From positions 14,031,868 to 14,095,867 of the forward strand of contig NC_072791.1 of NCBI RefSeq assembly GCF_028583425.1: a DNA stretch of 64,000 nt, written 5' to 3'. The position numbers and the translations under genes were made by a program. The notes under the pieces were generated by a model. It was not told the DNA's origin, ran no database searches, and saw only the letters and a program-made list of their open reading frames with translations. Below, piece after piece: positions 43,198-55,369 of the stretch (positions within the stretch are counted from its first letter, which is position 1; each line of letters begins with the position of its first letter). The stretch comes from Eublepharis macularius. Lineage: Eukaryota; Chordata; Lepidosauria; Squamata; Eublepharidae.

Positions 43198-43860
43198 TGA
43201 CAAGCTGTGGAGTTTAAAAGCTTTGGAAATATTTCCTCTTAGGAAACAATGGAGAGTGGCTGGGAGCAGTTTGTTCAGGGGCCATGGAATTGGACCTCAG
43301 GGTCCAACCCTCCTGAAATATGGAGGGGGGGGGGTCTTCAATGGACAGACAGGTGGAGTTTGCTTTAAAAATTCTTCTCCAGCCCCCTAGACATTTCCCC
43401 CCCATAAGGAATAATGGCTGGTTAAATCTGGGATTCTCTAACCTGGATCAGAGAATCTGACCCAGATTTCAGGGATACTGGATTTTTTGGGGATTCCTGA
43501 ATCCTGGGTCTGGATCCCCTGGATTTCTTGGGAGGCATGCACACCCATATTTGTCATGTGAAAACCTAGAACATGGATTCCAGGGCAAAAAGGGAACTTT
43601 TTGTCTGTTGTATACACAGGCCCAAGTTTAGCAAAACACATCTTTGAGAATAGAAAGATAGAAGAGAAAGAAACACTTAACCGGCAAGTAACTTTATTGC
43701 TCTATCCAAGATACAGAGTCAAAAGTGGGGAAATGGAGAAAAAAGGACAAGCAATTGCAATAATACCACTGCAATGTACATTTGACAGTCCAATAAAATC
43801 CTTCATGGTTGTTGGGGGTTTTCCGGGCTGTATTGCCGTGGTCTTGGCATTGTAGTTCCT

Positions 43861-43895
43861 GACGTTTCGCCAGCAGCTGTGGCTGGCATCTTCAG
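43861..43895 (-). ncRNA. Hammerhead-ribozyme-like core (left arm)
   Basis: Minus-strand CTGAAGA, T, GCCAGC/GCTGGC hairpin, GAAACGTC. It mirrors the right-arm copy. Confidence 0.45.
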
Positions 43896-43976
43896 AGGTG
43901 TAGCACCAAAAGACAGAGATCTCTCAGTGTCACAGACTGTGACACTGAGAGATCTCTGTCTTTTGGTGCTACACCT

Positions 43977-44011
43977 CTGAAGATGCCAGCCACAGCTGCT
44001 GGCGAAACGTC
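43977..44011 (+). ncRNA. Hammerhead-ribozyme-like core (right arm)
   Basis: Plus-strand copy with all core boxes retained. Its stem III (ACGT) is too short to close alone, so pairing between two cores would be needed. Confidence 0.45.
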
Positions 44012-45073
44012 AGGAACTACAATGCCAAGACCACGGCAATACAGCCCGGAAAACCCCCAACAACCATCGTTCTCCGGCCGTGAAAGCCTTCGACAATACA
44101 TCGAAAATCCTTCATGTTTGCACAGTTCTAGTGTCCAGTTGTGTTACTTTAAGCTAAATACCCAGTTACAGTTACTTTGAGTCCAAATTGGGTTCTTCCC
44201 ACATGGGTAGTCCAGAGTAAACTGAAGTAAATCAGAGTAAACAGAGTAAATCCAGAGTAAATCCAGAAGAAGGAGAGAGTTGAGAGGTTGCTGAGATGGA
44301 ATAGAAGGAGCAGTGGGAGAGACAGGGATGGAAGGGAGTCCTGATTCAGGTGGGAATACATTGGGGAATGAATAGTTCATAGTACAGCTGACTGGCCATG
44401 ATCCGGAGATGGAAGAGCCAGGGAATGGGGACATGGATATGGTAGAAGGACATGGAAGGTGAAATTCAGGAGGGACGGTAGAATGGGGGAAAGGAAAACA
44501 TACTCTGCTTATATTAAAGAGGATGGGCCGAGTGGTTTTATGCTTACGGTGATGGAAGAAGGTTCTGGAGGGAAACCAACTGCAAAAATGGAAGGCTTGA
44601 GATGCCCTTCTTATTAGGGATGCCACCAATTTCTCCACCAACATGTCGGCTGTCGAACTTACTGAAGGTGGCAATCAAATGTGAGAAGATCGCTCCGCTC
44701 GGTCTGTTCAGTTTGTGCTGAGCAGCTGCAGACCCCAGCCGAACCATTTTGGACTGGGCTTTTCCAAAACTGTGCAAAGGCACTGCCGATTCAAAATGAT
44801 CAGTGGTCATTAGCGTTACTAAAGAGTCTGCTTAGATGAACACCGAAGGGTAGGATTTTATTGAAACACAGCATTGTTGGATAACTGACATAGAATTGAT
44901 GAGTCATCTGATAGTTCACACAATTGCCTGATGAATGGAACAGTTACGCAGCAAGGATGAGTGGGTGGGGTTCTTAGTACTCAATATATTGTCGAAAGCT
45001 TTCACGGCCGGAGAACGTTGGTTGTTGTGGATTTTCCGGGCTGTACAGCCGTGGTCTTGGCATTGTAGTTCCT

Positions 45074-45108
45074 GACGTTTCGCCAGCAGCTGTGACTGGC
45101 ATCTTCAG
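45074..45108 (-). ncRNA. Hammerhead-ribozyme-like core (left arm)
   Basis: Minus-strand CTGAAGA ... GAAACGTC. The stem-II loop differs by one base from the 62989 copy while the core boxes are unchanged. Confidence 0.45.
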
Positions 45109-45213
45109 AGGCATAGCACCAAAAGACAGAGATCTCTCAGTGTCACAGTGAGTATCAAAAGACAGATCTCTCTCTGTAACACTGAGAGATCTCTGTCTTT
45201 TGGTGCTACGCCT

Positions 45214-45248
45214 CTGAAGATGCCAGTCATAGCTGCTGGCGAAACGTC
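45214..45248 (+). ncRNA. Hammerhead-ribozyme-like core (right arm)
   Basis: Plus-strand CTGAAGA, T, GCCAG...CTGGC hairpin with changed loop bases (CATAG), GAAACGTC. Confidence 0.45.
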
Positions 45249-45316
45249 AGGAACTACAATGCCAAGACCACGGCTGTACAGCCCGGAAAATCCACAACAA
45301 CCATTCTTAGTACTCA

Positions 45317-45550
45317 GAGCAGAACTACAAGTGACAAAAGGCACAGGTTGGACAGTTGTCAGCTTCCCTCAAGTTTTGATGGGAAATGTAGGCATCCTGG
45401 TCTTGCAGCTTGGCTCTCTGACTGCTGTGCAATGGACTTTTCAACTGTCACTTGTCCAACATTCCACCAAGCTGCCTACATTTCCCATCAAAACTTGAGG
45501 GAAGCTGACAAGTGTCCAACCTGTGCCTTTTGTCACTTGTAGTTCTGCTT
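45317..45550. mobile_element. Harbinger-like foldback MITE
   Basis: GAGCAGAACTACAAGTGAC...GTCACTTGTAGTTCTGCTT, flanked by TCA on both sides. It abuts the target duplication of the Penelope-like insertion at 44984. Confidence 0.8.
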
Positions 45551-48500
45551 TCAGTTGGGCTGTGTGAGAACATGCATGCGTGAAAAGCCAGTTGCTCTGT
45601 ACTGCCTGGTTATTAAAGAATACGGTGGAAAAGCCTTCTGAACTCCCACAAACAGCTTGATGAACTGTTCAACCAATAATTGAAAAATCGTGTCTCTGCT
45701 TGCAGTTGGCGAAAAGGGTGTGAGCTGAACTGGCAGGTGTTTGGGATGAATACTGCTTATGCCCCTGAATTTCCTTGGGCTCCAGTGGGGAAATGTCTCT
45801 AATACACCCATCTGCAGAAGGACTGGGCTGTGCCTCTGTATGAGTCTCTGATTTGGAAGAGGCAAGGCAAGAATATTTTTTGTTGTTGGGGTCCCAAGGT
45901 TCTGTCATCTCTCTGCCTCACTGGCAGTCATTATCTCAGTCCCCATGCAGAGGAACAACCGAGTTACCTGCCCCAAGAGAAGGCATGTCCAAAGGGATGC
46001 TATCTCATAGGTGGGACCCCACTGAGCCTTGTTGCCTCAGGGTACCTCCAGGCTACCTATCCCATCAATGTCTATCTGTGGAAGGAGTACCTGTGGTATA
46101 AGTGCTATCTGGAAGTACCTGTGGTATAAAATGATGAATGTTATGTTTGTCTGTATGACGACTTTGGATTCTAGAACAGCTTCTAGCGGTTAACGGAACC
46201 ACTGATGTCAGACTTAAACAATACCGTTTCCTTCCTTTTTGTGTGTGTATGTTATTCTCTGCTGGAGAACTGTAATTTTATAGTTGCCATTATTTTTAAT
46301 TGGCTAGTAAAGCTCAAAAGACTTGGGGAACAATAGTAAAGAGAAAGGCTAGAGAAGGTTGAATAGCAGAACCTTATTTTATTCCCTATTATTTGTGAAT
46401 TGGTTATTTTGGGTGAAATAGTTTTGGATTTCAAGACAGGCATATTTGAAAGGTTGGAATGTTTCACAGCGGAGGAGTCAAGACAAGATATAACCAAGGA
46501 GTACTACTTGAGACAGTTGAGTCTTTTGTGAAGATTATCTTTGTGTTGGGGAAGTCTACCATTTCCGTCTATTTTATGACGGCACGCATCCAAAGGATCG
46601 TTGACGCATAGACACTTAGAAAAATAAAATTTCCAGCAATTTTGAAGGCATAGGACTAAAGTCCATGTGTCCCCCCCCCCGGGCTTTGGTGGAAGGGGTG
46701 GGGGAAAGAAATTTGGGGAAGAATTGAAATATCTGTACAACTCTAATTTATCAATCCCGAACTTATTTTACTGAATTAACAACATAAAATGCATCCTTTT
46801 ATCATTTAAAATTTATCATTTAAAATCGTACTGTTCGGCATAGTTTTTGCCATCACAGATGTTGGGAAAAATAAAAATTTGAAAATAGAAGACACATTTT
46901 GTACTAAAGAAGTGGGTTACATCCTTCCAGCTTGCCCAATTCCATTCTTCACTGTAGTCTCATACAACCTTTGTTCACATAGCTCATCCGATCCCTGGAG
47001 TAGCCTTCTTAGTGATTAGAAGGCATCTCTTCTTCCCTGTTTTTTACCACTGGAAAAGTAGGTAGGATTCTACAGAGTTTGGTGTTTCAGTAGAAACAGT
47101 CTCTCCCACAGTCGTAGTAGAGCTAGCAGCACATTTGGGTACCAATTTAAACTTTATAACATTTATAACATTGAATTTTATAACATTTATAACGTCGAAC
47201 TACTCTAGACTTCATCATCGTGAACAAAATTAGTTCTGTTTAAGCATAGGCATCCTTGAAAACATGGGGTGTAAACCTAGACACATAATGTGTGAAGAGC
47301 CCTTTTGATAACTACTTCTTTCTGTGACAAAGGGGTGTGTGCCTGCACACACATGTGCACACATTAATGTACGGAATTCATTTCCATGAAGGTAAATATG
47401 ACTACAGACTCTTTTTTGTGCCTTCGGGAGTCTTTTTCTAACACTGTAATATCCTTGTCATTATTGGTGGTGTTACCCAAATAGGCAGTCTCCTAATTAG
47501 TTGGGGGAATTAGCTTTAAAGGAAACAAGCAAGAGAGGGTAATTAGGATTCTCTCCATCTATGTTTACGGGGATTATTCTCTTAGAGAGAACTCTTTAAT
47601 AAATCAGGCAGAAGTTCAATCGGAAAGGTTTTTTTTTTAATTAAAGGAGAAATAAAAAGGGCAAACGTACAAAAACTTCACACAGCATACATACAAGACT
47701 AATTAAGAAAATCAGGGAGGAAATGGGGAGAAAGCAGTTTCAGGGAGGGTGATAGTTACCAGCCTGAAAGACAGAGGTCCATGAAGACAGCAGCAGAATG
47801 ACCAGCGTTTCACAATGAAGAGGCCCAAATGGATTTGGGGATGTAGGGCAGGTCCCAAGACACACACACACTCACTGGTGGCTAGGGAATCCAGTTATAT
47901 GGCAAAATGCTCCCTAGGGCAAGCTGAAATCTTTGCCCCTCCCCCCACCAAATAACTTAATGGGTTGTCTGGAGGTTGGACCATAAGTTGGGAGAGGTTT
48001 GATGGGTCCTATATGGGGTGGACTACTGGTGAAAAAATACTTGATGACCATTTAAGCACCAGATGGGAAAAGCTACCAGGTTTGCTGAATAGCTTTAATT
48101 AGGATAGGTGGGTTTGGGGCAGAGAGATCAGGCATTGACAAGATAAGTCAGGAATTTCCTGGGATCCTCGTTGTCCTAAATTATGCATCTCTCTCCGGGG
48201 CATGGAGGGGCGTCAATCAATCAGCTGCTTTGACTCACACTCTGGTAATTTTCCAGGCTCCAGATGACTGTCATCCACTCTGGGCCAGGCAGTGCCTTGG
48301 ACTTACGATGTATGAGGAAGGGATGCTTATAATATTCTATCTATAAACTGCCCTTAGCAGTGAGGAGGGGTCTGACTGCTAACAGTAACAACAACAGCAA
48401 CAATAGTTATTGCATACTGAGCTACTCTGAGTGATTGTGAAAGACTGAGCCGCAGCAATTATTATTTAGCTTTTTACAAAATTAGGGGTGGTATTGCTTC

Positions 48501-48767
48501 TTGGCTTTTGCTTGGGTGACTCCATGGTTCTACTGCAAACATGGGTGGAAGCATTCTCTCCTTTCTCTTCTGGTGCATGCATTCAATTTCTTTCTCCCAC
48601 ACTCTCGACTAGGTATTTTTGGTAATTAAGAGAGGTTAAAGGGATGGGGGCTGTATGGCAATATCTTGTAATGCTTCTTCTGTAGCTTGCAGAATTGAGA
48701 GTCTGGCATGCTGACAAAGATGAATTGACGATGTTCATGATCTCCAGACTACTTTGTGTTTTGAAAC

Positions 48768-49317
48768 ATGGCTTCTCAGGATGTCCAGAGTTTCTTCCAG
48801 CCTCTTTCCTCTTGGATGTCTCGGGTGTATGAGGCTGTCCAACAAGCCGGTGACTCCTTGTCTTCTTCCTTGATCAATCTGGGAACCAAACTAGAGCACC
48901 ATTCCAATGATGAGACAGATGAGGACTTAGAAGACAGTGAAGGGTCTTACGAACGTTACTCTGAAGGTTCAGAAGATGAAAGCACCATTAGCCAGGACAG
49001 TGAAAGCTCTGACCACTTTTCAGCATCCAGTTGTTGTGACCCTACTTCACTAAACTCTTCCTGTGCTTCTAACCTCCGTTGGCAAGAGGGAGAAAGGAGC
49101 GGCCTCAAATTCTCAGAACAATATCTTGATGAGGATTCTTGGACCTGTCATGGAATCTACCAAAGTTACAAGGGCCACCAACCCATGGAAACTCTTCCCA
49201 CCATCCCAGAGGAAGAGGAGCAACTTCATTCCAAGCAGAGAAAGAACATGCCACTCAACTGGGATGATCAGAAGTCATGTCTGGTAGAAAAGGGCAGTGG
49301 AAATACAAATATGGCAG
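48768..49317 (+). CDS. SYT16: SYT16-type alternative N-terminal coding exon (soluble isoform start)
   Basis: The exon opens at an ATG at 48768 and runs 183 codons plus one base to a strong donor GTAAGT at 49318. The protein begins MASQDVQSFFQPLSSWMSR, followed by an amphipathic stretch and a long acidic and serine-rich region (about residues 45-95), and has no membrane segment. A TGA at 48762-48764 lies in frame two codons upstream of the ATG, so the exon must supply its own start. A possible acceptor AG at 48746-48747 would leave a short 5' UTR. The donor phase (1) equals that of the transmembrane exon at 30057, so both could join the same downstream exon. Mammalian SYT16 (Strep14) is known to lack a transmembrane segment, which fits. 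The C2A and C2B exons must lie beyond the window. The paralogue name is from remembered similarity, not an alignment. Confidence 0.75.
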
Positions 49318-51042
49318 GTAAGTTGATGTCCTTGGCAGCAGCATATTCATACTTTGCTATGGTTTTAGGGTGAGTCCCATACATCACTTGTGCTCACCAT
49401 GTAGTTACCTTTCCCCGTGGAATCCCTGAGTAGGCAAATCTATATAATGTGCTTAATTTTTCCCATGCTTTTGGCAAATACAGATTTCTTGATATATGCT
49501 GAAACTCTAGCAGCCATGGAGTCTGTTGAATTTGGCACTCCCGTCATTGGCTCGCTTTCATTCTAAAAACATCATTTACAAAGGCCATGAGAACCATCAG
49601 TTTGGTTATTCAATTATATTTGTTATGGAAATGGCTTTTGTCCTCAGTGCTGGATGTGTTTATGTGATGGTCACAGGTTTTCTTCATGTTTCCTTCCCCC
49701 CTCCCCCACCCAGCAGTCCTTTCCAGCCCTAGAGAAGTTTATTCTTGAGATGATGGAACATGTGTGGACTAATAGTGGCATAGGATTAGGATTCTGAACT
49801 GGCAAGGGCAAAGGAGACAAAACCGACCTTCCTGTCTCTTCCATCAGCTCAGCTCTACTGGCAGAAGACAAAAGAAGAGGATGACTTTCCCCCTTCACAT
49901 TGCAGCTTCTTGGAATCTCTCTACATGAGACGCCTCGGTGTGTGTTTGTAAAGTGTAGGGACACTCAATGTTGGCTGGGAAGCATAGTTTAAAAAAGACA
50001 AAGCCTGCAGAGATCGCTCCTCAAAGGCTCTGTCAATTTCACCTCTCCATTCTAAAACGGTGTGGGATCGCAACTAGAGGGCAGCAAGGAATGGAAATGG
50101 GCTGGAGCTGCCGTCAAGAGCTGGGTTTGAACCTGGAGAAGCTATAATAGGCTGAAGTTTCCCTTCTGCCATTTCACAGCCTCTTCACACAGTTCCAGTG
50201 TATAGCAAAGCCTTTGCCCTGCCACCAGCTCTGTCTTTTAAAACTACCATTCCTGGCTTACATTGCATCTCCCGACACATGTTCTTCACGTGTCAGATGT
50301 TTCATGTAGAGAGACTCTCATCCAGTGAGGCTATTACTTGATGTGGGTCCTGTGACCCCCAGAAATAAACTTTCCCAGAGACAGAAGGGACTATCGAGGG
50401 GAGGGGAATGTGGAAAAGATCCACAGCCCTTGCATCTGTGGATCGTGGCACGCAACTTATTGTTGACAGATGAGCACAAAATAGGCAGCTATAGGTTAAC
50501 AGTTCCTAAGATTCCAGTTCATCGGCCCACGTCTTATATCTGATTATGTTTAGTTTATGCCTTGGCATCTGTTATAGCAGGTATGTGTTTTATATCATTA
50601 CAGCTAATTAAGTTTAGTTGATCCAGAAACTGCAGAGGGGAGAGGTGAACTGAGAGCTTGATTAACTATATTAAGAAATGCCGTTCTATTCCTGTGTTGA
50701 TGCAAATATGTCTATAAGACATTCTCCCTGTGCATTAGTCAAGAGATTATCCATCATGGAATCAAAGTAGGAAATACTGCTTCTTTCTGCAAGCTTACAT
50801 ACATTCCTGGCTGCCCCTGTAAACTCCCGCCCCCCCCCCCCCGCCTTCCTTCAGTGTGAAGATTGTTAAAGTTTATGAAAAGGTTTTTACCACACCTTTC
50901 CATTCATGACAGGCATAAGTGGATTGTTCTGTTTGCTCCTGATATAATGGCTCTAGTTGTGGGACCAGCTCTGTAACTGCAAGTCATGAAGACGTCCCAT
51001 TTGACTGTTTAAGAGAAGGGGAACGTCTACCCATTTCTAGAC
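49318..51042 (+). other. Presumed SYT16 intron downstream of the N-terminal exon
   Basis: No repeat or exon recognised; a C-rich tract lies at about 50829-50842. Confidence 0.4.
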
Positions 51043-51804
51043 ATGGGCACGAACGGAAAAAAACCCCCGAACACCCTGTTCGTCGTTCGGTGCCATCCAC
51101 AAACAATGAACAACGAATGTGGATGAACATGAACTGTTCCCGGACATGTTCGTTGTTCATTGTTTGTGGGGGCCAGAACCCACACCCCACCCCCCCACTT
51201 AGCCCCCCTCCCCTCAAACCCACTTACCTGGCCCTTTAAAGATCCCTTTAAACTATTAGCTGGCAGGCGGCAGGTGCCCGCCTGCCACCTGATAGTTTAA
51301 AGGGCCCTGTCCTGGCAAAAACAGCAGTGTCCGCAGGCAGCTAGTTTGAGGGGTCACAAAAGTGACCTTCCCAATGTCCAATACCCACCAAATTTGCAGG
51401 GGACATAGTCCTCACTGTCCTCTGAAGAACCCCCAAGTTTCAGAGAGATTGCACCCCAAGAAAGGCATGATCCACGGGTCTCCCAGTTGGCTGTCATTTT
51501 CTCTTCACAGTGGCAAAGATGGGACTCTCTGCTGGAAGTACTTTGAAGGGTTAAAGCCAGAAGGAAAGCCAGAAGGAGTTCAGACAGAGTTCAGTTCCTC
51601 CCTGCCTCTGGTTGCCAAGGGGATTGATTGCAACAGGTGCCAGACTGTCTGGCTTGCCTAATGGCTGCCGAAGGCAACGAACGAGGCTTGCAATGACCAT
51701 CTGTTCATTTAGGATGGGGCCTCACGAACAGCTTGTTCGAGAACAGCAGATTAGGCTGTTTATTGGGTTTTTTTTGTTCGTAATGCTATTCGTGCCCATG
51801 TCTG
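51043..51804. mobile_element. hAT-like element with TAGACATGGGCACGAA termini
   Basis: Left end TAGACATGGGCACGAACGG, right end TTCGTGCCCATGTCTG. Flanking 8-mers CCCATTTC / CCTATTTT are similar. Related to 61110-61497. Confidence 0.65.
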
Positions 51805-51829
51805 CCTATTTTTGTTCTGTTGTCTTTCC

Positions 51830-52320
51830 TTCTTACTGGAGTACTGCAGGCTATTGGTGGTCCCTGGCCCCAGGGAGGCCCACTTGGCCTCGCCCAGAGC
51901 CAGGGCCTTTTCGATCCTGGCTCCGACCTGGTGGAACTCTCTGTCTATTGAAACCAGGGCCCGGCAGGATTTGTTATCCTTCCACCGGGCCTGTAAGATG
52001 GAGATGTTCTGCCAGGCATATGGTCAAGGCTTGGCCAGGCCTCCACCAACCACGTAGGAGGAGGAGGTGAATGACACAAGCCTCCCTTTCAGATCTGTCC
52101 ACCACCCTGTGTGTATTTTTTAATTAGCTAAGCAGTGACTACTGCCATCGGGGGGAATTATTTATTATAACTTTGTATCACACTGGATGATTTTATAAAT
52201 GTTTTTCTGTGTTTTATGGAAATTATACTTAATTGTGTATTGTGTCTTAAATGATGTGATCCGTCCTGAGCCTGTTTGTCGGGAGGACGGAATAGAAGTT
52301 TAACAAAATAAATAAATATT
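51830..52320 (+). pseudogene. CR1/L2-type LINE 3' end, same family as 22995
   Basis: REAHLASPRARAFSILAPTW, WNSLSIETRA and CKMEMFCQAYGQGLARP, followed by GTGATCCGTCCTGAGCCTG and an AAAATAAATAAAT end. It abuts the hAT-like element ending at 51804. Confidence 0.82.
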
Positions 52321-53776
52321 ACGATCAACATCACTCCCAGCTCATTTCTAAAATGAGCATGAAAATGGGCCTGTTTTCTCTATTGCAGCATCTTGCACTC
52401 TGTATGCACGTGCCACATTTCACTGTTCTATCTCTTATGGAAGTACAGCAGATCTGTGAATCAGTGGTGTTGTTTCACAGCAACAGAAACTTCACAGCAT
52501 TCAGTTGTTCCTTGTGGCATGCTCTTTTGAAGCCACATGAACTCTCCATCTGTACATTATGGAACGGTCCCAGGAAGGACCACCTCTCCACATTTTCATG
52601 CAATGGTGAAATGGACGATGATGGACTTGCCTTACAATCAAAGAGTGGGGCCAGATCTGCCTTCTCCCGGTGAGGGAAACAGAGTGGACAAGGCAAAATT
52701 TTGCATTGGAAGTGCATCGGACAGTGACAGAAAAAGCACACTTTTGAGTTTGACCGAGCTATTCAGCAGGCATGCCTTCCAGGCTTGTAGCTTTAATGCA
52801 AATTATACAGAACTCTACAGTACAAGCAGACAAACCCTTTCATGTAACGATGGTCTTAAAAATTTGGGATGCTTCTAGATTCCTTCCTGGTAGGAATTCT
52901 GCCCACATTGTAGAGTTCTAATCTGAGTTGTGCATGTTGCAAAAGTTGAAATGCATGTGGACACTCCCCCGCCTTCCCTTTTCTGTGACCCAGGATATTT
53001 TTGAGGATGGTGGACACATATCATCATCATGGAAGTCTAGATTGAATCGTATATCAAATCTGCCTAAAAATTCAAAAGGAATATTGGGCACACATTCGTG
53101 GATAGGAATTTCATGGAAATATTCAGTGGATCATCTGAAAGATGCAAGATGGAATTCTCCATCCCCAAAAAAATATCAAACCACCACGGAGCAGAATGAG
53201 TGATATTCATCCAACCCTTCTAAAAAGCATAAATACTGCCTTTCAATTATTCTCACAGCTTTCCTGAACGCTTCACAGCGCACAAGATTTTCATCAATGT
53301 CCTTTGGCCTCTCTGTTCGCTTCTACATTGTTCCAATCAGCTTTGCCGAAGGATTCTATCTTCTTCTATCAAGCTGAAGCCTTGAGAAGCCTGAACTTCT
53401 CAAGTTCTACCTATTCAGACTCTAAGCCTTCGAAGCACATGGGACCCGCTTGTGTGCTCTTGGCTAGCTTCAACCAATGTTTAAAGGTGAATTCTAATGG
53501 GGATGTCGTGCTCATTTGTGATGTCTAAAACAACAGAGGATGCTGGCAGCCAGGGGAGGAAATTGGAAGGATCCTGTTACCTTGCTAGCAGCAGCTGAGT
53601 ATCGTTAGGTTTGTTTTTTCCTCTGCTTGTAGGTACTTAAGCCTGGATGTGGCCAGAGGTATTTCTGGAAGTCAAGGAAGCTAGGAGGAGGCTGGAAGCT
53701 GCAGCTTTGTACCATCTGGGCTGACTTTAGGGTTTTTTTGTCATTTCCTTGCATGTACTTAAGTAGGTTCAATTCT
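52321..53776. other. Unannotated stretch
   Basis: Nothing recognised, except that AGGTACTTAAGCCTGG at about 53631 recurs near 54848. Confidence 0.4.
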
Positions 53777-53916
53777 TCTTAGAGCAGGGGTGGCCAAACT
53801 GTGGCTTGGGAGCCTCATGCAGCTCTTCTAGATGTATTGTGTGGCTTCCGGACGTCTCTGAGTATTGCTGTGGCTGTACAGTTTATTTTATTTTAGTTTA
53901 TTTCCCTGCTGTCAAG

Positions 53917-54260
53917 GAGAGCCAGTTTGGTGTAGTGGTTAAGAGTGTGGGACTCTAATCTGGAGAGCCAGGTTTGATTCCCCACTCCTCCACTTGAATC
54001 CAGCTGGGTGACCTTGAGCTAGTCACAGCTCTCTGGAGCTCTATCAGACCCACCCACCTCACAGGGTGTTTTGTTGTGTAGATAATAATGGCATACTTTG
54101 TAAACCACTCTGAGTGGGCATTAAGTTGTCCTGAAGGGTGGTATATAAATTGAATGTTATTATTGGTTGTTGTTATACAGGCCGGAAAATCCACAACAAC
54201 CGTCGTTCTCCGGCTGTGAAAGCCTTCGACAATACATCGAATGTTATTATTATTATTATG
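53917..54260 (+). mobile_element. tRNA-type CORE SINE, split by a Penelope tail
   Basis: GAGAGCCAGTTTGGTGTAG head, GGTTTGATTCCCCAC B box, GGTATATAAATTGAATG end. The (TTA)n end continues after 54238. Confidence 0.85.
54165..54238 (+). mobile_element. Very short Penelope-like 3' tail insertion
   Basis: Only the terminal GGAAAATCCACAACAACC and ...TTCGACAATACATC tail is present. It is flanked by GAATGTTATTATT at 54152-54164 and 54239-54251. It sits in the 3' end of a SINE that is itself inside a hAT element. Confidence 0.8.
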
Positions 54261-54330
54261 CCTTCCCTTCTTTCCTTCTTTCTTTCCATGTCTTTCCCTC
54301 CCTCCCTTTTTTCTTTCCATGTCTTTCATA
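54240..54330. repeat. (TTA)n then (CTTT/CTTCC)n tract
   Basis: The SINE 3' triplet repeat runs into a pyrimidine-rich tract with two CTTTCCATGTCTTTC units. Confidence 0.8.
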
Positions 54331-55369
54331 TTTTCAATAAAAATGTTGGGGTTGCCAGGTCCAACTCAGAAAATACTTGGGGGACTTTGGGGGTTAAGCC
54401 TATCAAGGATGTGATATCACTTTTGTCAAAGGTCAGGTGATGGCTCTTCCCAAGCTCCACCCCTTCCGATTATGTCACTTCCAGCATACTGCACCCAAAC
54501 CCCTCCCCTTCCTGTGGCGCCACTTTTAATACACTCCCCCAAACTCGCCTCTTCCTCTGAAGTCACTTCAATGCATCATGTCTTGCGGCTCTCAAACATC
54601 TGACGTTTATCCTATGTGGCTTATTCTATGTGCCTATGTGGTTTATTCTATGTCGCTTATTAAGCAGGTTTGGCCACACCTGTCTTAGAGGATTCTGATC
54701 CCAAAAGTACTTATTTTTTTGCTCGATTTCTAGAGGCGGCAGAGAAGTGCCAAAAGGAGGTGTTTTTAGATACGGGTTTTATTTAAGTTCAGTTTTATTA
54801 TTCAAGACCTTAGTCTAAGATCAGGGGGATGAAAGAAAGAAAGAAGCAGGTACTTAAGCCTGGGTATGGCCAAAGGTGCAAGTAGATGGGCAAGAAACAA
54901 AGGGCTCTTGGCCCTTAGTGTGTATCTCGTGACCGAAAGTCCAAAATAAACTGCCCAGTGGATTAAAAATCTGCTCAGGATGTGTTTGTTTTCTTTGTTT
55001 ATTTAAATTATATTGTTTAAATAGATTATTTTGAAAATGTCTGTATGTCACTTTGAACTCCTTTGGAGAGAGAGACACCGTAGAAACGACCTAATAATAA
55101 AAGAGACTTGTGGCACCTGCCATGAATGTATTTGTTGCGGCCCCTTCTAACAAGGTGTGGTCTTCTTGCCTGTGACTCTCATGCTAGCCTTCAATGTGCG
55201 GATGAGATTTCATCATTTTGTTTATGATTCCCACCACTGACATTTGATCAAAGGTTTATGTTATGTTATTAGTAGACAGAGATATATGTTGGAGGTGGAA
55301 ATGGAACAGGAGGGTCGAGAAAACCACCCTGACTTTGACCTTTGTGATTTGCGGATGGTGGAAAGGACT

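Larger units (their letters stand above)
42177..43552. other. Composite repeat between GGGTGTGCAATCC and GCATGCACACCC
   Basis: Possible terminal inverted repeats of a larger DNA element (GGGGTGTGCA / TGCACACCC). The interior has a 175-bp tandem repeat (42431-42840), a SINE (43010-43197) and TCCGG-rich inverted pieces. No target duplication was found, so the boundaries are tentative. Confidence 0.4.
43805..44103 (+). mobile_element. Penelope-like foldback insertion, near-perfect palindrome
   Basis: Two 131-bp arms (43805-43935 and 43937-44067) mirror each other around a single base at 43936. They are followed by a non-inverted tail (TCTCCGGCCGTGAAAGCC...AATACATCG). An imperfect duplication, AAAATCC(C)TTCATG, flanks the element. 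Each arm has one hammerhead-like core (43861-43895 on minus, 43977-44011 on plus). Confidence 0.85.
44984..45303 (+). mobile_element. Penelope-like foldback insertion with spacer
   Basis: Inverted pLTR arms are separated by a short spacer near 45150-45175. The left end carries the full tail (ATTGTCGAAAGCTTTCACGG). It is flanked by the 13-bp duplication TTCTTAGTACTCA at 44971-44983 and 45304-45316. Cores lie at 45074-45108 (minus) and 45214-45248 (plus). Confidence 0.88.
30058..48767 (+). other. Presumed SYT16 intronic interval
   Basis: This 18.7-kb stretch lies between the two host exons. I found no third coding exon in it. The open frames present belong to MITEs, SINEs or simple repeats, which are listed separately. 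Its unlisted parts (31.0-32.2, 32.7-33.5, 35.5-36.4, 38.1-38.9, 39.4-40.1, 40.2-41.3, 44.1-44.9 and 45.6-48.7 kb) show no repeat or gene I can name. Confidence 0.55.
53785..54682. mobile_element. hAT-like element (CAGGGGTGGCCAAAC termini) containing two nested insertions
   Basis: Ends CAGGGGTGGCCAAACTG and TTTGGCCACACCTG, with the perfect 8-bp duplication TCTTAGAG (53777-53784 and 54683-54690). A tRNA-type SINE and a Penelope tail are inserted within it. Confidence 0.9.
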
